DNA of 64,000 nucleotides from contig NZ_OZ221288.1 of the NCBI RefSeq assembly GCF_965118125.1, forward strand, positions 2,666,001 to 2,730,000, read 5' to 3'. The position numbers and the translations under genes were made by a program. The notes beneath the pieces were generated by a model. The model was given only the letters and a program-made list of their open reading frames with translations. It was not told the origin of the DNA and did not search any database. Origin of the DNA: Pararobbsia alpina_A. GTDB taxonomy: Bacteria > Pseudomonadota > Gammaproteobacteria > Burkholderiales > Burkholderiaceae. Below, in pieces: positions 27,305 to 37,265 of this stretch; positions within the stretch are counted from its first letter, which is position 1, and every line of letters starts with the position of its first letter.

Positions 27305-28517
27305 TTCTGGCTACGCATTGCGGCGGATGCCGGCGATGCTTGTGTTGCTTCTTTGTCATGGAGCATGGTCGGCGACAGTCGATGCTCAGGATCATGCCAG
27401 CGTGTCCGTGCAGGCCACGCCGGTTCAGCGCGCGCCGCTTGCGCAGCCCGTCTATGCGTATGGCGTAGTGGGGACTGCATCGTCGAACGTGACAACGATC
27501 AGTGTTCCGTACGTCGCCCGGATCGCCCAGCTTCGTGTGCAAGCGGGGCAATCGGTCAGACGAGGCGCGCCGCTTGCCGTGGTCGAGGCCGACCCGGCGG
27601 CTGTACTCGCTGCCCGTCAGGCGAAAAGCGCGGTTGCATTGGCGCAGGGCGAGTTCGAGCGCACCCAATCGCTGTACGACACCGGGCTCGCGACGACATC
27701 GCAGTTGGCGACCGCGCGCAAGGCCTTGCTCGATGCACGCCAGGCACAGACGGCGCAGGACGAGATGGGTGTCGGGGCAGGGACGACGACAGTCGTCGCA
27801 CCTTTCGACGGCGTGGTCTCGCAGATTTCGGTGGGCCAGGGCGATCAGATCCAGGCGGGCGCTGCCATTCTCCAGCTCGCGGCAACGACCGGCACAAGCG
27901 GGCAAGACGCGACTCGATCGGGCGCGCAGCCGTTCGCGAAGGACGCGTCGACAGGCACTGCATCGGCATCGAAGGCAACGAGGTCGACGGCCATGTCGTC
28001 GGCGACAGCCTCTTCGACGCCGAACCATTCCAACGTATTGCTCGGCGTCGAGCCGTCCGATGCCACCTCGGTACGCGTGGGCGATGCGGCGACGATACGA
28101 GGTCTGTCGAGTGCGCTCGCAAAGACACCCGTCGTCGGCCACGTCGTCATGGTCGGCGCGTCGATCGATGCGCAGACGCAGCTCGTCAACGTCGGTGTAT
28201 CGGTCGCGCTCGGGCAGACCGCGTTGATTGCAGGTACCCGCGTGCGGGCCGATATCGCAACGCATCCCCAGACGTATTGGATCGTGCCACGCGCCGCGGT
28301 GCTCACCGACGATGAAGGTGCCTACGTGTTTCAGATCGGCGATGACCATCACGCACATCGTGTCGAAGTGGCGACGCGCGCCGAGGATGGCGATCGCTAT
28401 GGTGTGGACGGCAAGCTCAACGCGGCGCAGCCGGTCGTTGTCGTCGGCAACTACGAGCTTAAGGACGGCATGGCCGTCACGATCGAGAAGAGCGCGAACG
28501 GAAGTGCCGCACCATGA
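27294..28517 (+). CDS. RND efflux adaptor (membrane fusion protein)
   Basis: 407 residues. Signal peptide, then biotinyl-lipoyl-like and hairpin domains (RIAQLRVQAGQSVRRGAPL, GEFERTQSLYDTGLATTSQL, TTVVAPFDGVVSQISVGQGD) and a C-terminal beta-barrel/membrane-proximal domain. It links the inner-membrane pump to the outer-membrane lipoprotein. A Ser/Thr/Ala-rich insert of about 55 residues lies between the lipoyl and barrel domains. ATGA-type overlap with the pump gene shows translational coupling. Confidence 0.88.
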   Translation: MRNNSGYALRRMPAMLVLLLCHGAWSATVDAQDHASVSVQATPVQRAPLAQPVYAYGVVGTASSNVTTISVPYVARIAQLRVQAGQSVRRGAPLAVVEADPAAVLAARQAKSAVALAQGEFERTQSLYDTGLATTSQLATARKALLDARQAQTAQDEMGVGAGTTTVVAPFDGVVSQISVGQGDQIQAGAAILQLAATTGTSGQDATRSGAQPFAKDASTGTASASKATRSTAMSSATASSTPNHSNVLLGVEPSDATSVRVGDAATIRGLSSALAKTPVVGHVVMVGASIDAQTQLVNVGVSVALGQTALIAGTRVRADIATHPQTYWIVPRAAVLTDDEGAYVFQIGDDHHAHRVEVATRAEDGDRYGVDGKLNAAQPVVVVGNYELKDGMAVTIEKSANGSAAP

Positions 28518-31500
28518 ATTTCGGTCAATGGATGCAAATGCATCGGCGCTCGCTGCTGTTTGTGATCGCGCTGCTTGCGATGGCTGGTGTGATCGGGGCA
28601 TTTCACCTGTCGATCTCGCTGTTCCCCAATGTCTCCTTCCCACGTGCGGTGGTCACGCTCGACGCCGGCGATCGGCCGGCCGAACAGATGACGACGCTGG
28701 TGACCATGCCGGTCGAAGAAGCCTTGCGACGTGTGCCGAACGTGCGCGACGTCGAATCGAAGACCAGCCGTGGGTCCGCTGAGATTTCGATCAATTTCGA
28801 TTGGGGCACTGATATGGCCCAGGCTGTGTTGCAGGCGCAGTCTGCCATCGGCGAAATTCTGCCGACGCTGCCTCAGGGCACGTCGATGCAGGTGCGCCGG
28901 ATGGATCCGACCGTCTTTCCCGTGCTTGCGTATAGCCTGACGTCAAACCGGCAATCGTTGTCGGCGCTGCGTGACCTCGCACAGTTTCAATTGCGCCCCT
29001 TGCTGTCTTCGGTCGCAGGCGTTGCGCGTGTCGACACGGTCGGTGGTGCACAGGATGAACTCGAAGTGGCGATCGATCCCGGTCGACTGGCGGGTTACAA
29101 GCTCTCGCTTGCCGATGTGTCGAAGGCGATTGGGTCGAGCAATGTGTTGATGGCAACGGGGCGCATCGAGGATCACGACAAGCTGTTTCTCGTGATTGCG
29201 AATTCGACCGTCACGAACATCGACGCGCTCAGACAAGTCGTCGTCGCGGCCAACGGTGCGACGCAGATTCGCCTCGGCGATATCGCGGACGTGCGTGCAG
29301 GCGTCGTACCGCAATGGATGCGCGTGACGGCAGATGGCCGCGATGCGGTGCTGATCAATATCTATCAGCAACCGGGAGCCAACAGCGTAGCGATGGCAAA
29401 GGCCATTCGCGCAAAGCTTGCTGACTTTCGACACCAGATGCCACCGGGCGTCGAACTCGCGAACTGGTACGACCAGAGCGAACTCGTGATTGCATCGGCC
29501 AGCAGCGTGCGCGACGCCATCCTGATCGGTGTCGTGCTCGCAGCCCTGACGCTCTTTGTCTTTCTTCGCAATGCAAAGATCACCTTGATCGCCGTGGCGG
29601 TCGTGCCGATCGTGATGGCCGCGACGATCCTGCTGCTGGACGTGTTCGGCATGGGCTTCAATATCATGACGCTCGGTGGCATGGCCGCGGCAGTCGGGCT
29701 GGTTATCGATGATGCGATCGTAATGATCGAGCATATCGTGCGTCGCATGCGCGAAGGCGGCTCGCAGGGGTTTCACGGGCGCGTGATGGCGGCTGCGCTT
29801 GAATTCACACGGCCACTGGCGGGTTCGTCGGCGGCGACGCTGATCATTTTTGTGCCGCTTGCGTTCCTGTCAGGCGTCACCGGTGCCTTTTTCAAGGCAC
29901 TGTCGATCACGATGGCCAGCGCGTTGCTGATTTCATTTCTGGTGACATGGCTTGCCGTGCCGATTCTCTGCGACCGCTGGCTCAAGGCGCACGACGCTGA
30001 GGAACACCGCGAAACACGCGTCGCGCGTTGGCTCAATACACGCTATGCGGTGCTGGTTGAGCGGGTGACACGGCGCCCGATATGGGTGCTTGCCGGCGTG
30101 ATACCGCTGATCATGATTTCCGCGCTGGCTTTTACGCGGGTGGGCAGCGGCTTTATGCCCTCGATGGATGAAGGCGGCTTTGTGCTCGACTATCACACCG
30201 AGCCCGGCACCTCGATCACCGAGACGGACCGTTTGATGCGGCAGGTCGAGACGATCATCCGCGCAAATCCGAACGTGGCCACCTATTCGCGCCGTACCGG
30301 GGCGGGTCTCGGCGGCGACCTCAACGAGCCGAATCGGGGTGACTTCTTCGTGCGGCTCAAATCGGGGAATCGTGAGCCACTCGATACCGTCATGGAGGAG
30401 ATCCGCTCGAAGGTCGAGGCCCAGGTGCCCGGCGTGAGTGTCGAACTCGCCAAGCTGATGGAGGACCTGATCGGCGACCTGACGGCCGTGCCGCAACCCG
30501 TGCAGATCAAGATCTATTCCGACGATGCGGCGACGCTCGACGCCACCGCGCGCAAGGTTGCCGATCGGATCGGGAAGGTCCAGGGCATCGTGGACGTCGA
30601 AGACGGGATCAATCCGGCGGGAGACGCGATCGAACTCCATATTCGACCCGACGCCGTCGCGGCCGAAGGCATGGATGTGCAATCCGTTGCGCAGGCCGTG
30701 TCGGACATGGTCGATGGCGCCGTCGCCACGCAGTTCCAGAACGGGCCGAAAACGATCGGCGTGAGAGTCCGGGTGGCCGGGGCATTGAAACTCAACGATA
30801 CGCAACTGGGACAGTTGCAGATTCGTGCACCCGACGGGCACCTGTTTCCGCTGCGCCGCGTTGCCGATCGCGTGACGGTGACGGGACAGCCCGAGATCAG
30901 CCGCGACAATCTGAAGCGGATGGTGGCCGTCACGGCCCGTATCGATGGGCGCGATCTGGGCTCGACCATCGCCGACGTGCAACGCGTGCTGGGCGACGCG
31001 AATCTGCTGCCGCACGGCGTCTATTACGAGTTGGGCGGTCTTTACCAGCAACAGCAGATCGCGTTCAAGGGACTTGTCACGGTGTTCGGAGCGGCAGTCG
31101 CACTGGTGTTCGGTTTGCTGCTCTTTCTCTATGAGCGCTTCCGCATTGCGCTTGCGGTGATGGCGATGCCCTTGCTTGCGACAGGAGCGGTGTTTGTCGG
31201 GCTGTGGATCACGGGTATTGAACTCAATATCTCGGCCATGATGGGTATGACGATGATCATCGGGATCGTGACTGAAGTTGCAATCTTCTATGTGTCGGAG
31301 CTGCAAGGCCTGGTGCGTGACGAAGGCGTTCCGTTCGAGCAGGCGCTGATCGACGCGGGCCGGAACCGGCTGCGACCGATCGCGATGACGACGATCGCAG
31401 CCATTCTGGCTTTGATGCCGCTCGCGTTTGCGCTCGGGCAAGGATCGGCGATGCAGCAGCCGCTTGCGATCGCCATCATTTCGGGGCTCGTGGTGCAGTT

Positions 31501-31615
31501 GCCGCTCGTGTTGCTGCTATTGCCTGCGTTGCTGCGCCTGCTGATGCGGGAGCGCCCGCCGCAGGATCGCTCGCCGGGCACCGGCCATTCCGATGAGGAA
31601 ACGCAAGCGACTTGA
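28514..31615 (+). CDS. RND efflux pump, inner-membrane subunit
   Basis: 1033 residues, the full AcrB/CzcA-superfamily length, with helix 1 at about 12-32 and two large periplasmic loops. The TM4 proton-relay pair is D399-D400 in GLVIDDAIVMIEH, as in HAE-type and CzcA-type pumps. It exports substrates from the periplasm or inner leaflet using the proton gradient. The gene is the third of a TolC-adaptor-pump operon with no linked regulator. Whether drugs, metals or small acids are exported cannot be told. Confidence 0.92.
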   Translation: MNFGQWMQMHRRSLLFVIALLAMAGVIGAFHLSISLFPNVSFPRAVVTLDAGDRPAEQMTTLVTMPVEEALRRVPNVRDVESKTSRGSAEISINFDWGTDMAQAVLQAQSAIGEILPTLPQGTSMQVRRMDPTVFPVLAYSLTSNRQSLSALRDLAQFQLRPLLSSVAGVARVDTVGGAQDELEVAIDPGRLAGYKLSLADVSKAIGSSNVLMATGRIEDHDKLFLVIANSTVTNIDALRQVVVAANGATQIRLGDIADVRAGVVPQWMRVTADGRDAVLINIYQQPGANSVAMAKAIRAKLADFRHQMPPGVELANWYDQSELVIASASSVRDAILIGVVLAALTLFVFLRNAKITLIAVAVVPIVMAATILLLDVFGMGFNIMTLGGMAAAVGLVIDDAIVMIEHIVRRMREGGSQGFHGRVMAAALEFTRPLAGSSAATLIIFVPLAFLSGVTGAFFKALSITMASALLISFLVTWLAVPILCDRWLKAHDAEEHRETRVARWLNTRYAVLVERVTRRPIWVLAGVIPLIMISALAFTRVGSGFMPSMDEGGFVLDYHTEPGTSITETDRLMRQVETIIRANPNVATYSRRTGAGLGGDLNEPNRGDFFVRLKSGNREPLDTVMEEIRSKVEAQVPGVSVELAKLMEDLIGDLTAVPQPVQIKIYSDDAATLDATARKVADRIGKVQGIVDVEDGINPAGDAIELHIRPDAVAAEGMDVQSVAQAVSDMVDGAVATQFQNGPKTIGVRVRVAGALKLNDTQLGQLQIRAPDGHLFPLRRVADRVTVTGQPEISRDNLKRMVAVTARIDGRDLGSTIADVQRVLGDANLLPHGVYYELGGLYQQQQIAFKGLVTVFGAAVALVFGLLLFLYERFRIALAVMAMPLLATGAVFVGLWITGIELNISAMMGMTMIIGIVTEVAIFYVSELQGLVRDEGVPFEQALIDAGRNRLRPIAMTTIAAILALMPLAFALGQGSAMQQPLAIAIISGLVVQLPLVLLLLPALLRLLMRERPPQDRSPGTGHSDEETQAT

Positions 31616-31820
31616 GTCGAGCCGAGCGGACCGTGTCGTGCGTGTGTCGCCCATAAGTCGCATCGATGTCGAGGCGATGTCGCAGCGATGTCAGCCGGCT
31701 CCAAGGGACCTGTCAGCAATATTTTTTAATTTTGCTGCCCTGCAGCGCCCGGAAATATAGCCGTTAACGCTTTTGAAAGCCGGGGTTCCCCCCGGCCCAT
31801 GAAGTTTGCGGACGACTCCT

Positions 31821-33371
31821 ATGTTCAAGCGCCTTTCCATTAAAGCCTCTGTTTTCGCGGCCTTTGGCTGCCTGATCGTCCTGTTGCTCGCCACGGCGGC
31901 ACTCGGCCAGTACGGTACGCGTGCCGGGCGCTCGGCGCTCAAGCAGACGTATTCCGTGCAGATGACCGCCGCGATCGCGCTGGGCGACTTCAAATACAAC
32001 CTTGCGATCGCGCGCGTGACGATCGATCGCGGCATCCTGAGCCCGGTCGCGCCTGGAAGCCCTGAGAGCAAGGTGCTGTTGAAGAAGGTGCGCGACTACA
32101 TGTCGACCGCCCAGTCGGCGTATCAGCGCTTTCTGGCATTGCCGAAGACCCCGGACGAGCAACGTCTCGCCGACGCCGTATCGAGCGATATGGACGCGCT
32201 GGTGCAGTCCGGAATCAACCCGACCCTGCAGGCACTCGAAGCCGGCGACACCGACAAGGCACGCGACGTGACAATGAACACGACGCCCAAGTTGTCGCTC
32301 GCACTGACACAATCGTCCAACAAGCTCAACGAAAGCCTGATGAGCTCGGGGCAATCCAACTATGACGATTTCCTGACTCGGCTCAACACCGTGGCCATCG
32401 CTTCGGCGTTGTTGCTCGTGGTCAGCGCAGTGTTTGCGGTGGCCGCGGGATTGGGTGTGCATCGCGCCATTGCCGTGCCGCTTGGCAAGGCACTCGCTGC
32501 ATGCCGTTCGATCGCGCACGGCGATCTGTCGGTGAAGATCGATGCCGATCGCGCGGACGAGATGGGTGAGTTGATGCGCGGGCTCGCGCAGATGCGCGAC
32601 GGCCTGAAAGACACCGTCGAAGAAATCGTCACGAGCACCGCCTCGATGGCGATGGCGACGCAGGAAATCGCAGCCGGCAATCGTGATCTCTCGCGCCGCA
32701 CCGAATCACAGGCCGCTGCGCTCGAACAAACGGCCGCGAGCATGGAGCAGATGACTGCGACGGTCAAACACAACCACGAGAGCGCCTCGGTCGCGAGCGA
32801 TGTGGCGGCCAATGCCGGCAACGTCGCGCGCTCGGGCGGCGAGTTGATGGTGCGCGTGGTGCAAGCCATGCAGCAGATCAACGCACAGTCGCAGCAGATG
32901 GCGTCGATCACGAGTGCAATCGAGTCGATCGCATTCCAGACCAATATCCTGGCGCTCAACGCTGCCGTCGAAGCGGCGCGCGCCGGCGAGCAGGGCCGCG
33001 GGTTTGCGGTCGTGGCGACTGAAGTGCGCACGCTCGCGCAACGTTCGGCTGGCGCGGCCAAGGAAATCAAGGCGCTGATCGATACCGCAACGAGTCAGGC
33101 CAATGACGGTGCCGAGCTCGTCGAGCGCGCAGGCGCCACGATTCGCGAAATCGTCGGTTCGATCGAGAAGGTCAACGGCATTATCGACAGCGTGACGGTT
33201 GCGTCGAAGGAACAGGCTGACGGCATCGAACAGGTCAGCCGCGCCATTACGCAGATGGACGAGGTCACGCAGCAGAACGCGGCACTCGTCGAGCAGACGA
33301 CGGCAGCGGCTGTGTCGCTCGAGGATCAGTCGCGCGTGTTGCAGCAGAGTGCGAGCCGCTTCAAGGTTTGA
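31821..33371 (+). CDS. Methyl-accepting chemotaxis protein (Tar/Tsr type)
   Basis: 516 residues. TM1 about 10-31, periplasmic four-helix ligand domain, TM2 about 190-212, HAMP domain, and a long signalling coiled coil whose hairpin tip reads ESIAFQTNILALNAAVEAARAGEQGRGFAVVA. It should signal through CheA/CheW to the flagellar motor. ATG 31821 is used; an in-frame TTG lies 15 bases upstream. The C-terminus lacks a CheR-docking pentapeptide. Ligand unknown. No che genes are nearby. Confidence 0.93.
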   Translation: MFKRLSIKASVFAAFGCLIVLLLATAALGQYGTRAGRSALKQTYSVQMTAAIALGDFKYNLAIARVTIDRGILSPVAPGSPESKVLLKKVRDYMSTAQSAYQRFLALPKTPDEQRLADAVSSDMDALVQSGINPTLQALEAGDTDKARDVTMNTTPKLSLALTQSSNKLNESLMSSGQSNYDDFLTRLNTVAIASALLLVVSAVFAVAAGLGVHRAIAVPLGKALAACRSIAHGDLSVKIDADRADEMGELMRGLAQMRDGLKDTVEEIVTSTASMAMATQEIAAGNRDLSRRTESQAAALEQTAASMEQMTATVKHNHESASVASDVAANAGNVARSGGELMVRVVQAMQQINAQSQQMASITSAIESIAFQTNILALNAAVEAARAGEQGRGFAVVATEVRTLAQRSAGAAKEIKALIDTATSQANDGAELVERAGATIREIVGSIEKVNGIIDSVTVASKEQADGIEQVSRAITQMDEVTQQNAALVEQTTAAAVSLEDQSRVLQQSASRFKV

Positions 33372-33392
33372 ATCTTCCGCACATCGGGCGGA

Positions 33393-34556
33393 TCACTGCG
33401 CCGCAGGGTCCGCAGCCGCGATATCCGTGACATCGATCGTCACGCGCTCGCCGGCCTGATCGGGACGCACGACGCCCGTGATGCGCACGTTGCCCGACGT
33501 CGCGTCGTCGCTTTCCAGGCTCAGCCACTTCTCGAGCAGGCCGCGGTTCATGCGCGGATCGAGTGCGGTGTAGCGCGTGATGGTCAGATGGTTCGCCGTC
33601 TTCGCATTCGCGTCGAGACTGATCTCCCCACCCACGACAAACGATACGGTCTGACCACCGAGGTCCTTGCCGTTTTTGGCAAGCACGGCCGGGTCGATGT
33701 CCCTGGACGCATCGGCGTCGCTGCCGTGATGAAGCGCAACGAGGTTGGCCGCCGCATGCGGCACGACAAACTGACCGGGGTCTGACGTCGGTGGGGCAAC
33801 GAGCGCCATGCGAGCCGGTGCAGGCGTTGCGAACGACGGCGAGTCGGGTCGGACAGCGACGGGCGGCGGCACGGGCGCCGAGGGCGCGGGCGCAGGGGCG
33901 GGAGCCGGGCTCTGGCCCGGTACGGGCGCCGGTGAAAGGTGCGGTGCGAGCGCCGATGTGCCGGCCTTCGAGGGTACGTTGACCGGGGCGACGCGCAGGT
34001 TCGCATCGCGCGGACTTTCCATCGCAAGCACAGGCGCGTAGACACGCGGAGACTGCGTGACGGATGTGATGGACGTTGCGGACGTGGCCGACGTTGACGT
34101 GGCGCTCGTCGCTTCAGCCGCGCGTTCGACGTCCTGAGCCGGCGATGCCGCGTTCGAAGCCTCGGGTGCACGGCGGATCGGCCCCGTGATCAGACGGCCG
34201 CTCGCATTGACGCTGGATGCCGGCGTATCGATGCCGGGCGCCGCATACCGAATGGCCGGAGCCTGGAGGGTATCGTCGCTGCGCGAGGCGCTATCTGTCG
34301 CCGGTCCGGAAACACCTTCACGCGGCACGCTGCGATCGGCGCGCATGATCGCACCGGCGCTTTCTCTCCAGGCGACGGCGTCGGCATACGAATCGCGCGT
34401 GGCTGCGTTGTGTTCGAGTTGATTGGCGACGGTGAAGATCGACGCAACGAGACCGGCGGCGCAGCAGAACGTCAGCGCCGTGCTGTAGACGTCGTTCGGA
34501 CGGGTCTGCATGTGCGCCGCATGCGTGCGCATGCCGGCAGTCGAGGGTGCGAACAT
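33393..34556 (-). CDS. Unknown proline/alanine-rich membrane-anchored protein of the curli locus
   Basis: 387 residues. I recognise no family. One hydrophobic segment (about 27-44, STALTFCCAAGLVASIFTVA) precedes a long low-complexity Ala/Ser/Thr/Pro linker (PAPAPAPAPSAPVPPP within it). A more ordered C-terminal region of about 110 residues follows (GGQTVSFVVGGEISLDANAK to RVTIDVTDIA), which looks beta-rich. That suggests a bitopic inner-membrane protein reaching into the periplasm. It lies 250 bases downstream of the csgA-like gene on the same strand, so it may belong to curli assembly or its control. Confidence 0.6.
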   Translation of the reverse strand: MFAPSTAGMRTHAAHMQTRPNDVYSTALTFCCAAGLVASIFTVANQLEHNAATRDSYADAVAWRESAGAIMRADRSVPREGVSGPATDSASRSDDTLQAPAIRYAAPGIDTPASSVNASGRLITGPIRRAPEASNAASPAQDVERAAEATSATSTSATSATSITSVTQSPRVYAPVLAMESPRDANLRVAPVNVPSKAGTSALAPHLSPAPVPGQSPAPAPAPAPSAPVPPPVAVRPDSPSFATPAPARMALVAPPTSDPGQFVVPHAAANLVALHHGSDADASRDIDPAVLAKNGKDLGGQTVSFVVGGEISLDANAKTANHLTITRYTALDPRMNRGLLEKWLSLESDDATSGNVRITGVVRPDQAGERVTIDVTDIAAADPAAQ

Positions 34557-34806
34557 GGAAATGGGAACGCCTGATCAAAAACCGCCACGGAAAAACCCCG
34601 AAGGACACGGGGAACCTCAGGAACGCACTTCAACCGGAAACCTGAAGAGAAACCCCCAAAGTCCGTCCTGAAGCACCCCACATGTCCTTCGGGTTCAACT
34701 ATCCGGCGCAGCGATCGCCGCGCCGGCTTCGCCGGTCGACAAGACTGACGAAGACCATCGATGTCGCGGCCCGCCCGATCAGGCAAGGCCACAGCAGCCG
34801 ACAGGC

Positions 34807-35499
34807 TTAGTGTTGCGTGATGCTTGCGTAGTGACCGCTGCCTTGTTGCGAAACCGTAGCGTGGTCGTTCGAGCCGTTTTGCGAAACGAATGCCGTGTTG
34901 AAGTAGCCGTTTTGCGAGACCGAGATGCTTTCGTTCGTGCCCGATTGCGTCGTCGAAGCGTAGTTCGCGAAGCCGCCGCCTTGACCGATCGTCGTCGACG
35001 ACGAGTAGGCTTCTTCTTGCGCGAGATCAGCCGTGTTGCCGCCGTACGACTGCGTCACCGTTGCGTAGTTGTTGTGGCCGCCGCTTTGCTGGATCGAAGC
35101 GCTGTTGTAGTCGCCCGTTTGCGTGACCTTCGTCGTGTCGGCGATTTCGTTCGTTTGCTTGACCGTTGCGTCGTCGTGGTTGCCGCCTTGGTAGACCGAC
35201 GTCCAGTTGTAGCCGCCACCCGTCGTCTTGATCGAAGCGTCGTCCTTCTGGCCTTGTTGCGTCACAGCGGCCGTGTTGCTGCCCGTGTTCTTTTCGTTGA
35301 TCGAAGCATCGTTGCGGAAGTTCGATTGATTGATCGTGGCAACGTCGTTAGCCGAGTTGTTTTGATCGATCGATGCCGATTGAGCGACACCCGACTGATT
35401 GATCGTCGCGGTTTCGTTCTGCGTACCGGCCACTGCGCCGATCGAGAAGCCAAGTGCGAGGGCTGCGGTCACTGCGAGGGAGATGCTCTTGACCTTCAT
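34807..35499 (-). CDS. csgA: Curlin (CsgA-like) amyloid subunit
   Basis: 230 residues: signal peptide ending AVAG, then curlin repeats throughout, rich in N, Q, S, T and G with alternating pattern (ATINQSG, ASIDQNN, ATINQSN, ATVKQTN, ASIQQSG, ATVTQSY, ATVSQQG, ASITQH). It should be secreted through CsgG and polymerise into extracellular fibres. It is longer than E. coli CsgA (151) with more repeats. It lies 47 bases after the csgB-like gene. Confidence 0.9.
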   Translation of the reverse strand: MKVKSISLAVTAALALGFSIGAVAGTQNETATINQSGVAQSASIDQNNSANDVATINQSNFRNDASINEKNTGSNTAAVTQQGQKDDASIKTTGGGYNWTSVYQGGNHDDATVKQTNEIADTTKVTQTGDYNSASIQQSGGHNNYATVTQSYGGNTADLAQEEAYSSSTTIGQGGGFANYASTTQSGTNESISVSQNGYFNTAFVSQNGSNDHATVSQQGSGHYASITQH

Positions 35500-35546
35500 G
35501 AATGTGCTCCGTGTTGTTAGGCGTGGAAATGTCAGCCGTCAGTTGC

Positions 35547-36167
35547 CTAGTGCTGAACGACTTTTGCGGATCCGCCATTACCGCTCTGGCGAATTGCGAT
35601 CGTGTCGTGCTGGCCGTTTTGAACGACCTGCGCGGAATTGTTATTGCCGTACTGCTGGATCTGGGCCGAATTCGAATTGCCGTTCTGGGTGACCGAGCTC
35701 GAATTCGCGTTGCCGACTTGCGTGACGGACGACGTGTTGCCGTTACCGTGCTGCGATTGCGCCGACTGGTTCCATTGACCGTTCTGCGTCAGTGACGCGT
35801 TGTTCTGGATGCCGGCCTGAATGACGGAGGCCACGTTGTTGGCGCCCGCTTGCGTCGTGATGCCGACGTTGTTGCGACCGCTCTGGTCGAGCGTGGCCGA
35901 CTGCGCGTAGCCGCCCTGCGTGATGTGAGCGACGTTGCCGCCGGCAGCGAATGCAGGTTCGTCGGCACCGAGATCGGAGGCCGGCGCGGGCTGCAGTGCA
36001 AACGCGTTGTAGGCGCCGGCGCCCAGCATCAGTGTGGTCAGCAGCGTGGCAATGCGTGCCGCGCGCGAGATCGTTGCGATGCGCGATGCGCCGGTGAACG
36101 AATGCGATCCGCGCGGGGCACGCGAAGCGCGGCCCATGCTCGGGCGGAACGGAGAACGGATTCTCAC
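35547..36167 (-). CDS. csgB: Minor curlin / nucleator (CsgB-like)
   Basis: 206 residues. A long N-terminal leader with signal anchor (ATLLTTLMLGAGAYNAFA), then curlin repeats (AHITQGG, ATLDQSG, VGITTQAG, ASVIQAG, ASLTQNG, SSVTQVG, SSVTQNG, AQIQQYG, AQVVQNG, IAIRQSG, AKVVQH). Its place before csgA suggests the nucleator role, but assignment between CsgA and CsgB by sequence alone is tentative. GTG start at 36167 with GGAG seven bases upstream. The GAGTTCG heptamer array lies just upstream. Confidence 0.8.
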   Translation of the reverse strand: MRIRSPFRPSMGRASRAPRGSHSFTGASRIATISRAARIATLLTTLMLGAGAYNAFALQPAPASDLGADEPAFAAGGNVAHITQGGYAQSATLDQSGRNNVGITTQAGANNVASVIQAGIQNNASLTQNGQWNQSAQSQHGNGNTSSVTQVGNANSSSVTQNGNSNSAQIQQYGNNNSAQVVQNGQHDTIAIRQSGNGGSAKVVQH

Positions 36168-36184
36168 GTGACAGCTCCTCTATT

Positions 36185-36219
36185 GAGTTCGGAGTTCGGA
36201 GTTCGGAGTTCGGAGTTCG
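36185..36219. repeat. Heptanucleotide tandem repeat (GAGTTCG)5
   Basis: Five exact copies beginning 17 bases upstream of the csgB-like GTG start, directly 5' of its ribosome-binding site, in the csgG-csgB gap. Copy-number changes would alter the leader. Confidence 0.95.
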
Positions 36220-36368
36220 ACAGCGAATGACAGCTCGGGAATGCGGCAAGACAGCAAGGCAATGTGCGACTGGCGCAGCACGCTGGCGCGGAAACACGAC
36301 AGGTGCTGCTAGACGACAGGTGGTGCGACGACGGCTGACGCGCGGGGGCGCGTCGGCCGCCGCGAAGA

Positions 36369-37265
36369 TCAGCTTCCCTTGGTCGGCGCGGGCGGCGTGG
36401 GCTCCGCCGTTTTGGCCGGTGCCTGAACCTGGCGGAAGCCCGGGTCGCGTACTGCGTACTTCTGAATGATCGGAGAGCTCCAGTCGGCAGGCGACTTGAG
36501 TTCCCACGTATTGCTGCTGATGCCTTGAACGATCAGGTACATGACGGCGGCTTCGATGGCTTCCTTCACGCAGAGCTGAGCGGGTTCGTTGTAGGTGACG
36601 CCAGCTTCGACCTGCAGCAGGTTCTGGTAGCCGACGAACTTGTAGACGCCCGCGGTGAGTTCGTACGAATAGACGGTCTTCGTCGTCGATACGCTGTTCA
36701 GGATCTGGCCATTGCGGATATCGACTGCGCGGAGCGCGATCGTGACCTGGTCGACGCGATACTGCGTCGCGCCGCCGATGCCGAGGTAGTTGACGCCGAG
36801 GCCGCCCGTGCGCAGGTTTTCGTCGTAACCGACGATGCCGCCTTCGATGACCACGCTTGCCGGCGTGAGTGCGCCGATCGATGCAATCGACTTGCCCTTG
36901 TCTTCCGGGGTTTCGAGCGCGCGAACGATCTTGCGTTCGGTCAGCAGGTCCTGCAGGTTCTCGCGTTCGACCGGCACGAACCAGCCCGACGTGCGCAGCG
37001 CATCGACGAGCACCGACGCCGCGCCTTGTGTGACCTGCGACGAGAACGAGCTGTCGGGCGAGGGCTTGTATTGACCCGTCTGATCCCGGAAGCCATAGAC
37101 TGCGGCGACCATCTTGCCCTTCGGTTGCGGCAGGGCGGCGAGATCGTTCGTGAAGGCCGTGGCGGGTGTCAGCGCCGCGTTGTCGAACGTCTGAACCGGT
37201 GACGCGCAACCGCCAAGAACCAGTGCTCCGGCGATGAGGCCTGTATAGAGTGCAAGACGGATCAT
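36369..37265 (-). CDS. csgG: Curli secretion channel lipoprotein
   Basis: 298 residues. Signal peptide with lipobox LGGC; C20 is the lipidated residue. It forms the nonameric outer-membrane channel for curlin. The pore-loop region reads GQYKPSPDSSFSSQVTQGA; compared with E. coli (YPASNFS) the pore Tyr and Asn are both Ser and the pore Phe is kept. The C-terminus carries a Pro-rich tail. Its start overlaps the csgF stop (ATGA). Confidence 0.94.
   Translation of the reverse strand: MIRLALYTGLIAGALVLGGCASPVQTFDNAALTPATAFTNDLAALPQPKGKMVAAVYGFRDQTGQYKPSPDSSFSSQVTQGAASVLVDALRTSGWFVPVERENLQDLLTERKIVRALETPEDKGKSIASIGALTPASVVIEGGIVGYDENLRTGGLGVNYLGIGGATQYRVDQVTIALRAVDIRNGQILNSVSTTKTVYSYELTAGVYKFVGYQNLLQVEAGVTYNEPAQLCVKEAIEAAVMYLIVQGISSNTWELKSPADWSSPIIQKYAVRDPGFRQVQAPAKTAEPTPPAPTKGS

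Noticed and set aside
29933..31441. 502-codon open frame opposite the RND pump
   Set aside because: Antisense shadow of a conserved gene; no start site or domain.
31725..31767. FliA (sigma-28) promoter before the chemoreceptor, from GCCGTTAA at 31760
   Set aside because: No TAAA-type -35 element at the required spacing of about 11 bases.
36185..36219. CRISPR-like repeats
   Set aside because: The heptamers are directly adjacent without spacers and no cas gene is present; it is a simple tandem repeat.
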